NCBI GenBank assembly: GCA_016793465.1
Contig: JAEUJW010000040.1
Location: 248,001-312,000, forward strand
Reading direction: 5' to 3'
From: Myxococcales bacterium
Lineage (GTDB): Bacteria > Myxococcota > Polyangia > Nannocystales > Nannocystaceae
Length of the DNA: 64,000 nt
Position numbers and translations under genes: made by a program. The notes below the pieces were generated by a model, which ran no database searches, was not told the origin of the DNA, and saw nothing but the letters and a program-made list of their open reading frames with translations. Shown piece after piece: positions 58,623 through 64,000 of this stretch; positions within the stretch are counted from its first letter, which is position 1, and each line of letters starts with the position of its first letter.

Positions 58623-58968
58623 GACATCCCACTCCTTCGTGAGGTCGGCGCACTTTGACGCCGGGCCCAAGCCCGACGCGACCACCCGGCGCGCTCGCCT
58701 CGACGCCCGGATCTCTGACCGGAAACCCCGGGACGGGCTCGCGCAACCAGTGCATCCCCGCTGCGACGGCCAGGGCGCCCGTCTCCGCGGAGCCGCCGCG
58801 CCAGGATCCCGCCACGGCGCAGCCTTCGCCCGCCAGGACCTGCAGACCCCCGCACGCGCCCGCAAACCGCGTCATGCCGCCGCGACCGACCTTCGCCTGT
58901 CCTCCGAGACAGCCCGCGAGACACCGCCGGCGCGCCCTCGCCCGGCCGCTCCGGGCTACCCTGGGCCC
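58623..58968. promoter_or_regulatory. Divergent region with TGTC-N6-GACA palindrome (3)
   Basis: 346 bp between the leftward protease gene and the rightward oxygenase gene, with no gene I can support. CTGTC at 58897-58901 and GACAG at 58908-58912 flank CTCCGA. The site is 56 bp before the GTG start of the oxygenase. Confidence 0.45.
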
Positions 58969-59529
58969 GTGTTCGCCGGCTTCCTCGACCTGTCCCTCCC
59001 GCTCCACTGGACCGTCGACAACGCCCTCGCGCCCGGGCGCTGCGTCGACTACATCCGCCGCTTCCACGCCGGCGCCCCCGAGGTCGCGCCGATCGTCGGC
59101 GAGCACGGCCGCCCCGTGGTCGAGCTCGCCACCCGCAACAACACCCGCGTCATGTGGGACGACCCCGCCGAGGCCGAGACCCTGCTCGACGCCGTGCGCC
59201 CGCACGTCCCGCTCCGCGTGTCCGGCCTCCACCTCGCCGGCGCCAACCCTCGCCTCCGCGTCTACCGCTACGGCCCCGGCGAGCGCCACGGCGCCCACTG
59301 GGACACCGTCGTCGAGCTCGCGGACGGCGTGCGCAGCGCGCTCACCCTCGTCTTCTACCTCAACGACGGCTTCACCGGCGGCGACACCGACTTCCCCGAG
59401 TTGAACGCCCGCGTCACCCCGCAGGCCGGCCGCGCGCTGCTGTTCCAGCACCGCGTGCTGCACAGCGCCGGCGACGTGCAGTCGGGCGAGAAGTTCGTGC
59501 TGCGCACCGACATCCTCTACCGCCCCTGA
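58969..59529 (+). CDS. 2-oxoglutarate/Fe(II) oxygenase, prolyl 4-hydroxylase-like
   Basis: 186 residues from a GTG. The core shows the P4H signature: RVYRYGPGERHGAHWDT with H110-x-D112, TLVFYLNDGFTGGDTDFPEL, VTPQAGRALLFQHRVLHSAGDV with H165, and the 2OG-binding K175 in GEKFVLRTDILY. No signal peptide. It may hydroxylate a free amino acid or a protein. Two TGTC-N6-GACA palindromes flank it (58897 and 59538), so it is probably under that regulator. Confidence 0.9.
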   Translation: MFAGFLDLSLPLHWTVDNALAPGRCVDYIRRFHAGAPEVAPIVGEHGRPVVELATRNNTRVMWDDPAEAETLLDAVRPHVPLRVSGLHLAGANPRLRVYRYGPGERHGAHWDTVVELADGVRSALTLVFYLNDGFTGGDTDFPELNARVTPQAGRALLFQHRVLHSAGDVQSGEKFVLRTDILYRP

Positions 59530-59537
59530 ACCACCAC

Positions 59538-59553
59538 CTGTCCCATGGGACAG
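59538..59553. promoter_or_regulatory. Perfect 16-bp palindrome, TGTC-N6-GACA class (4)
   Basis: CTGTCCCATGGGACAG, fully symmetric, eight bases after the oxygenase stop and six bases before the end of the convergent gene at 59560. It is the best member of the class and could also act as a bidirectional hairpin. Confidence 0.5.
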
Positions 59554-59559
59554 CCCGGC

Positions 59560-60321
59560 TCACGCGTCCTCGCCGACCACCTGGCCCGACAGCCAGAACC
59601 CGCCGGACAGCACGTTGCCCACGCGCAGCCCGTCGCTCACCAGCTCGACCGCGAGCACCACGTCGATGGTGGCCCCGTGGGTCGCGACCGCGGCCCACCA
59701 GTAGTTCGCGCCCGACAGCGGGTTGACGCGCACCTCCGCCGCCGTCACGTGCCCGGTGATCAGCGCGTAGGCCACCGGCGGCCCCGGCTCCGCCTCGTCC
59801 TCGCCGCGGAACAGCCCGGCCGGGATGAACGACCGGCTGGCCAGGCGCGGCTCGGCCTGCTGCCCGCGCTCGTACGCCTCCGCGTCGGCCCACACCTCGA
59901 CGTGGTGGGCGAACGCCGCCAGCTGCACCGTCGTCTCGCACGGCGGCTCCACCTCGAGCGCCGCCGCGTCCGGGCAGTCGAACACCAGCGGGTAATCCCC
60001 CTCGGTGTAGTCCTCGCCGCGCGGGTTGACCCACGCGAAGTACGAGCCGTCGAGCGCCGTCTGGCCCGGGCGCTCGATCGCCGCCACCAGCCCGATCCGC
60101 ACCCGCGACCCGCCGACGAAGTGCGGCGCCAGCCCGATCACCGTGTTGTCCTCGTCGCACTGCAGCCACAGCTCCGGCCCGTCCCCGGCCTGCCAGACCA
60201 CGTACACCCCGCCGCGGGCCTCGACGTACTCGGCGTCCTCGACCACCCGGTCGATCAATGCTTGCATGTCCGCCGCCGACGCGACCTGCAGTCCGATGCT
60301 GGAAAAGTGCGACACGGCCAT
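59560..60321 (-). CDS. Hypothetical protein
   Basis: 253 residues from the ATG at 60321. It is a soluble, beta-rich protein with repeats of aromatic strands (GGVYVVWQAGDGPELWLQCDED, GSYFAWVNPRGEDYTEGDYPLVFDC, HHVEVWADAEAYERGQ, SGANYWWAAVATHG). It has a few cysteines and no signal. No family recognised. Its start diverges from the protein at 60418 by 96 bp. Confidence 0.65.
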   Translation of the reverse strand: MAVSHFSSIGLQVASAADMQALIDRVVEDAEYVEARGGVYVVWQAGDGPELWLQCDEDNTVIGLAPHFVGGSRVRIGLVAAIERPGQTALDGSYFAWVNPRGEDYTEGDYPLVFDCPDAAALEVEPPCETTVQLAAFAHHVEVWADAEAYERGQQAEPRLASRSFIPAGLFRGEDEAEPGPPVAYALITGHVTAAEVRVNPLSGANYWWAAVATHGATIDVVLAVELVSDGLRVGNVLSGGFWLSGQVVGEDA

Positions 60322-60417
60322 GGGTCGCGCGAGCCTACCCGATCGTGGTACGACGAGCTCGCCGTGCTCCACCACATTTTCTGCGGCGACTGCGCCGCCG
60401 ACCACGCAGGCCCGCAC

Positions 60418-61038
60418 ATGAACCGCCAGCTCGCCGGCGAGGTGCATGTCTGGAAGGACAGCTCCGCCGTCGGCCCCTGCTCGATCGACCCCGCCGTCCA
60501 CCGGCGCCTGCGCAGCGCCTGGTGGCACGTCGCCCTCGCCGACATCCAGCGCCCCGACGACTTCCCGCGCCCGTTCGTCGCGTGGTTCGGCCCCGACCCG
60601 TGGGAGCAGGTCGCCCTGCTCGAGCTGCTCGCCGGCGCCGACCGCCCCGCCGCGTTCGTCCCGCTCGACTGCAACGTCGCCGACATCGACGCCGCCGACT
60701 TCCCCGCGTGGTTCGCCGCTCGCCGCCCCGCGCCCGACCCCGCGGTGCTCGGCCGCCTGTGGACCGACTTCTGCGCCGACGACCCCGCCCGCGACAGCGG
60801 CCTCCTCGCGCTCGCCCGCAGCCTCCCGCTGCCCCACCTCGCCTCCGCCCTCGGCCGCGTGCTCGCCGACCGCCGCGACCACCTCACCGAACGCCGCGTC
60901 CGCGACCTCGTCGCCAACGGCACCCACGACCTCCCCCGCCTCATGCGCGCCCTCGCTGCGCTCGAGGCCCCGCACCACGGCGCCTGGTACGGCGACGCCA
61001 TCGTCGCCCGCCTCCGCGACGCCGCCCTCCAGGCGTGA
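60418..61038 (+). CDS. Hypothetical protein
   Basis: 206 residues from the ATG at 60418; a GTG at 60364 would add a short Cys-containing extension (HHIFCGDCAADHAG). The protein is helical and Trp-rich near the start (WWHVALADIQ, WEQVALLELLAGADR, WFAARRPAPDP) and ends with a long amphipathic region (LHLTERRVRDLVANGTHDLP type). No domain recognised; possibly partner of the divergent gene at 60321. Confidence 0.6.
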   Translation: MNRQLAGEVHVWKDSSAVGPCSIDPAVHRRLRSAWWHVALADIQRPDDFPRPFVAWFGPDPWEQVALLELLAGADRPAAFVPLDCNVADIDAADFPAWFAARRPAPDPAVLGRLWTDFCADDPARDSGLLALARSLPLPHLASALGRVLADRRDHLTERRVRDLVANGTHDLPRLMRALAALEAPHHGAWYGDAIVARLRDAALQA

Positions 61039-61143
61039 AAGCCCGCGCCGCAAGTCCCCGGGCGGGCCCAACCGTCCCGGACCCACTTGATCCGCACAGG
61101 ACCAAGCAGCGGTGGCAAACCGTTTTGCACGGAAACGCCACCC

Positions 61144-61365
61144 ATGCTCACCCTCGACAGCTACCACCTCGAAACCGCTGAACGCCGCCTCTGCATCGAG
61201 GCGCTGACCACCTCCGGCAACATCGTCGGCGCCGCCAAGCTGCTCGGCATCACCCGCCACTCGCTGAAGCGCCGCATCATCAAGCTCAACATCCCGTGGA
61301 CCCGCCGCGCCGGCCAGCTCCTCGACTCCGCGCCGATCGGCGCCCCGTCGATCCACGCCGGCTGA
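61144..61365 (+). CDS. Small Fis-type helix-turn-helix protein
   Basis: 73 residues from the ATG at 61144. The sequence (LTLDSYHLETAERRL, SGNIVGAAKLLGITRHSLKRRIIKLNIPW) is a close paralogue of the C-terminal part of 15041-16207. It is a standalone Fis/NtrC-tail HTH with no other domain. An inverted repeat GCAAA-N4-TTTGC at 61115-61128, 15 bp before the ATG, could be an autoregulatory site. It converges on the FHA-phosphatase gene. Confidence 0.8.
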   Translation: MLTLDSYHLETAERRLCIEALTTSGNIVGAAKLLGITRHSLKRRIIKLNIPWTRRAGQLLDSAPIGAPSIHAG

Positions 61366-61395
61366 CGCGCCCCGACGTCCCCCCACAGCCCTGAA

Positions 61396-61434
61396 CCGAG
61401 GCCGGCTCGTCGTCCCACGGACGAGCCCCCTCGG
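61396..61434. terminator. Bidirectional terminator
   Basis: GGCTCGTC (61403-61410) pairs with GACGAGCC (61419-61426) inside an outer CCGAG/CTCGG stem, followed by TTCGTCGTTTAATAATCTTTT on the plus strand. It separates the convergent HTH and phosphatase genes. Confidence 0.7.
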
Positions 61435-61469
61435 CTTCGTCGTTTAATAATCTTTTAAGAATTCTCGAT

Positions 61470-63149
61470 TCAGCTGCCGTCTCGCGTGGCCCGCAGCGGC
61501 GGGCCCGACAGCGCCAAAATGAAGCTGATGTCGTCCGACGCGAGCGCCCGCCCGCGGAACGCCCCCAGCTTCTGATGCAGCAGCGTCGCGCTCTCCGTGG
61601 CCCGCCGCCGGCCCGCCCGGCAAATCTCCCCGAGGTAGCGCGTCACGCCGTCGACCCCGAGCATCGCCCCCTGCTCGTTGAACAGCTCGGACAGCCCGTC
61701 GCTGTAGATCGCCAGCATCTCGCCGGGAGCCAGCCTGTCGACGCCGACCTGCAGGTCGAACTCCACCAGCCCGAGCGGCACCTCTTCGAACGCCTTCAGC
61801 TCGCGCGTGCGGCCGTCGGCCGTCACGATGATCGGCGTCGGGTGGCCGCAGTTGACCGCCTCGATGCGCCCGGTCTTCGGGTCGATCATCGCCGCCGCCA
61901 CCGTCACCGACGTCGAGGAGAACCACGTGTCGATCAGGTGCCGGTTCAAGGTCTGGATGATGTCCACCAGCGACAGCCGCTGGCGGACCGACAGGTGCAC
62001 CGTGGTGTGCAGCCCCGACGCGATCAGGGCCGCGTCCATGCCCTTGCCGGCGACGTCCATGACCGTGACGAGCACGCGCCCGTCGTGGGTCGGCAGGGCG
62101 TCGACGTAGTCGCCCCCGACGCCCTTCGACGGCACGAACCCGAAGCCGACGTCGAGGTCCCCTTGCGTGAAGTCCTGCGGGACCAGGCGCATCTGGATCT
62201 CGCTGGCCCGCCGCAGCTCCTCCTCGAGCAGGGCCTGGGTCTGGGCCGCCTGCCGGGCCGCCCACGCGTCCTCCGCCTGGCGGTACAGCGAGGCCGCCAG
62301 CGACACCAGCGCCAGCCACTCGACCGTGCCGTACTGCCCCGGGAACATCACGTACAGCACGTCGATGTGCCCCGCCTCGGTGCGCACCGGGCAGGCCACC
62401 GCCGAGATCGCCAGCCCCGAGGCCGCCATCGACATCTGGACCATGTCCTTGCCGAGCTGCCGCTTGGTCGAGGCCAGCACCGCCGACTCGCCGGTCACCA
62501 CCGCCTTGATCACCGACCGCGACACGTGCGGCGCCTCGGCCGTCGGCGACTGCAACACCGGCCCGTGCAGCACCTCCGGCTCGGCCTCCGCGTCGTGGCG
62601 GGCCACCCGCAGCAGCATCGCCGCCGTGCCGTTGAAGGTCTTGCCGGTCATCAGCGTGCACAGCATCGCCGGCCGAAACGCCGGGTCCTCCATCGCCAGC
62701 AGCTCGCCGCTGAACGAGATCAGCTTCGACAGGTGCGTCGCGTCGATCTTCGGCGGCGCCAGCTCCTGCAGCGAGCGCACCGGCCCGTACGCGCCGGCCT
62801 CCATCATCGTCACCGCCGTGCGCGGCCGCGGCGCGGGCGGGCGGTTGAGCGACGACTCCTCGCTGCGGTACACCAGCTCGAACACGTCGATCTGGACCAC
62901 GTCGCCCGGCGTCAGCGCGCGCTCGCCGTGCACCCGCGTGCCGTTGACCCCGGTGCCGTTGCGGCTGCCGAGGTCCCGCACGCTCCACGCGGTCCCGTGG
63001 GCCACCAGCTCGGCGTGCTGCCGCGACACCGAGTCGCTGGCCAGCACCACGTCGCAGTCCGGCGAGCGCCCGATCACCACGCGCGTGCCGGTCAGGTGCA
63101 CGTTGTGGATCTGATTGTCGTCCTTGCGGATCTGCAGCCACCCGGCCAT
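61470..63149 (-). CDS. FHA-GAF-PP2C (SpoIIE/RsbU-type) phosphatase
   Basis: 559 residues from the ATG at 63149. Residues 1-100 are an FHA domain (VVIGRSPDCDVVL, DSVSRQHAELV, LGSRNGTGVNG). Residues about 130-310 are GAF-like (FNGTAAMLLRVARHD, AISAVACPVRTEAGHIDVLYV). Residues about 335-555 are a PP2C SpoIIE-type phosphatase: SEIQMRLVPQDF, GGDYVDALPTHDGRVLVTVMDVAGKGMDAALIAS and ASDDISFILAL, all metal-binding aspartates present. It could dephosphorylate STAS antagonists; two STAS proteins lie 30 kb away. It would respond to phosphothreonine ligands via FHA. Confidence 0.9.
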   Translation of the reverse strand: MAGWLQIRKDDNQIHNVHLTGTRVVIGRSPDCDVVLASDSVSRQHAELVAHGTAWSVRDLGSRNGTGVNGTRVHGERALTPGDVVQIDVFELVYRSEESSLNRPPAPRPRTAVTMMEAGAYGPVRSLQELAPPKIDATHLSKLISFSGELLAMEDPAFRPAMLCTLMTGKTFNGTAAMLLRVARHDAEAEPEVLHGPVLQSPTAEAPHVSRSVIKAVVTGESAVLASTKRQLGKDMVQMSMAASGLAISAVACPVRTEAGHIDVLYVMFPGQYGTVEWLALVSLAASLYRQAEDAWAARQAAQTQALLEEELRRASEIQMRLVPQDFTQGDLDVGFGFVPSKGVGGDYVDALPTHDGRVLVTVMDVAGKGMDAALIASGLHTTVHLSVRQRLSLVDIIQTLNRHLIDTWFSSTSVTVAAAMIDPKTGRIEAVNCGHPTPIIVTADGRTRELKAFEEVPLGLVEFDLQVGVDRLAPGEMLAIYSDGLSELFNEQGAMLGVDGVTRYLGEICRAGRRRATESATLLHQKLGAFRGRALASDDISFILALSGPPLRATRDGS

Positions 63150-63287
63150 CGCCCGGCCACCATACACCAAGACACCCGCCGGGGAACCGCCGCCGCGCGC
63201 CCGCGCCCGCCCCAATTTCGGGCCCGGACGCGTGTCACCGCGTGCGCTTGATCGTGCGCCCGCGGCCCGGACGGCCCCTGCGAGCCG

Positions 63288-64000
63288 CTACGCCGCGGTC
63301 CGCTCGAGCTCCGCGAGCGTGCGCCGGGCCAGCTCGAGGTTGTCGTTGTGCCAGGGATGAAAGTCGCGGCGCAGGTACTCGCGGATCCCCCGCACGAACA
63401 CGCGGCTGCCGATCGGGTTGGCCTTGCGGGCCCGCCGGAGCTGACGCAGCGCCTCGAGCCAGCCGATCTTCTCCTGGCGCAGCAGCATCGCCGTGCCGAG
63501 CGTCCAGAACCCGATCAGCAGCGCCGTCGCCAGGGCCATGCCGGCCATGCGCAGCGCGTAGCCGTCGTCGACCTGCTTCAGCACGTCGAACGCCACCGCC
63601 TTGTGCTCGATCTCCTCCGACGCGTGCCACATCAGCAGCGGCCGCATCGACGCGTGCGCCCGCCCGATCAGCCCGCCGTCGAGGGCGTCCTCCGCCATGA
63701 TCGCCGTGTAGTGCTCGAGCGCCACCGTCACCGCCAGCCGCAGCTTGTGCGACGTCCGCGGCTCGATCACCTCGAACGCGATCTTCTTGTACAGCCGCAA
63801 AAACGGCTGCAGGTCGTAGCCGTGCTTGTCCTCGAGCAGCTTGAACACCCGCTCGTGCTCGTGCGCGTGGCGACCCTCCTGGGCGTAGAACCCCTTGATC
63901 TGGGCCCGCAGCTCGGGGTCCTTGATCTGCTCCTGGAAGTGCCGCACGGCCCGCACGAAGAACCGCTCCCCCATGGGGAAGATCATATGCAGCGTGTTGC
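63288..64000 (-). CDS. Metal-dependent hydrolase (PF10118-type), N-terminus outside window
   Basis: The frame is open to the window edge; an ATG at 63986 exists, but the sequence just before it (NTLHMIFPMGERFF) matches the internal naLSllFPxGErfF of the family, so the true start is beyond 64000. Metal ligands of the family are visible in YAQEGRHAHEHERVF, ALEHYTAIMAE and ASEEIEHKAVAFDV. A membrane-like hydrophobic helix lies at GMALATALLIGFWTLG. The family is of uncertain substrate (possibly a di-iron membrane enzyme). Confidence 0.75.
   Translation of the reverse strand, partial: NTLHMIFPMGERFFVRAVRHFQEQIKDPELRAQIKGFYAQEGRHAHEHERVFKLLEDKHGYDLQPFLRLYKKIAFEVIEPRTSHKLRLAVTVALEHYTAIMAEDALDGGLIGRAHASMRPLLMWHASEEIEHKAVAFDVLKQVDDGYALRMAGMALATALLIGFWTLGTAMLLRQEKIGWLEALRQLRRARKANPIGSRVFVRGIREYLRRDFHPWHNDNLELARRTLAELERTAA

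Noticed and set aside
61112..61130. Sigma-54 promoter upstream of the Fis-type HTH (TGGC...TTTTGC)
   Set aside because: The GG and GC are separated by 11 bases instead of 10, and no activator site is seen. The GCAAA-N4-TTTGC inverted repeat explains the sequence better.

Overview
The window is GC-rich bacterial chromosome that most resembles a myxobacterium, probably of the Nannocystis/Plesiocystis group. This is an inference from content: several Ser/Thr protein kinases with TPR or transmembrane tails, lipoproteins with Ser/Thr/Gly/Asp-rich linkers after the lipobox, Cys-rich CGDG repeats, a C-terminal anchor of MYXO-CTERM type, and many GTG starts. No ribosomal or housekeeping gene fixes the species.

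Layout. 1-7.6 kb: a small operon of unknown proteins, a promoter region studded with TGTCGYAT octamers, a proline-rich protein, and surface lipoproteins. 7.6-15 kb: a protein with two kinase domains, then a single 1,429-residue gene of visibly lower GC that joins a metallophosphoesterase, TPRs, a GreA/B-C-like domain and a PIN-like nuclease (candidate immunity or conflict gene). 15-22 kb: a sigma factor beside a kinase that has lost its C-lobe, a secreted protein, a DJ-1/PfpI protein and a membrane kinase. 22-31.6 kb: a PLC-X/ricin-type protein, an AraC regulator, a Cys-rich lipoprotein, a 1,220-residue DUF4157-ADP-ribosyltransferase toxin candidate, and two STAS proteins.

31.6-45.5 kb is the most striking block. 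It looks like an undescribed RiPP-type (ribosomally made, enzymatically modified peptide) gene cluster. A Cys-free precursor-like protein carries eleven tandem GPRPDQ-type repeats. It heads a run of tightly overlapping genes: a JmjC/cupin-like oxygenase, a DegT aminotransferase, a multinuclear iron oxidase (MNIO, DUF692), a metallo-beta-lactamase-fold protein with an MNIO-partner-like N-terminus, a prolyl-hydroxylase-like oxygenase, a GNAT acyltransferase and an unknown protein. A radical SAM enzyme, a methyltransferase-like protein and a trypsin-like protease lie next to it.

45.6-64 kb: Cys-rich and MYXO-CTERM surface proteins, small regulators, an EF-hand lipoprotein, and a second MNIO gene fused to a partner-like domain and preceded by a Tat-signal protein. 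Downstream lies a tandem array of eight tRNA-like genes: five read GUC (Asp), and three read CUC or UUC (Glu). All have good elbows, but seven have abnormal anticodon loops. A strong promoter with an AT-rich UP-like stretch precedes the array. The end of the window holds a TPR kinase, a pappalysin-like protease, a second prolyl-hydroxylase-like enzyme, a small Fis-type HTH protein, an FHA-GAF-PP2C phosphatase and a partial metal-dependent hydrolase. A palindrome TGTC-N6-GACA recurs in at least five intergenic regions.
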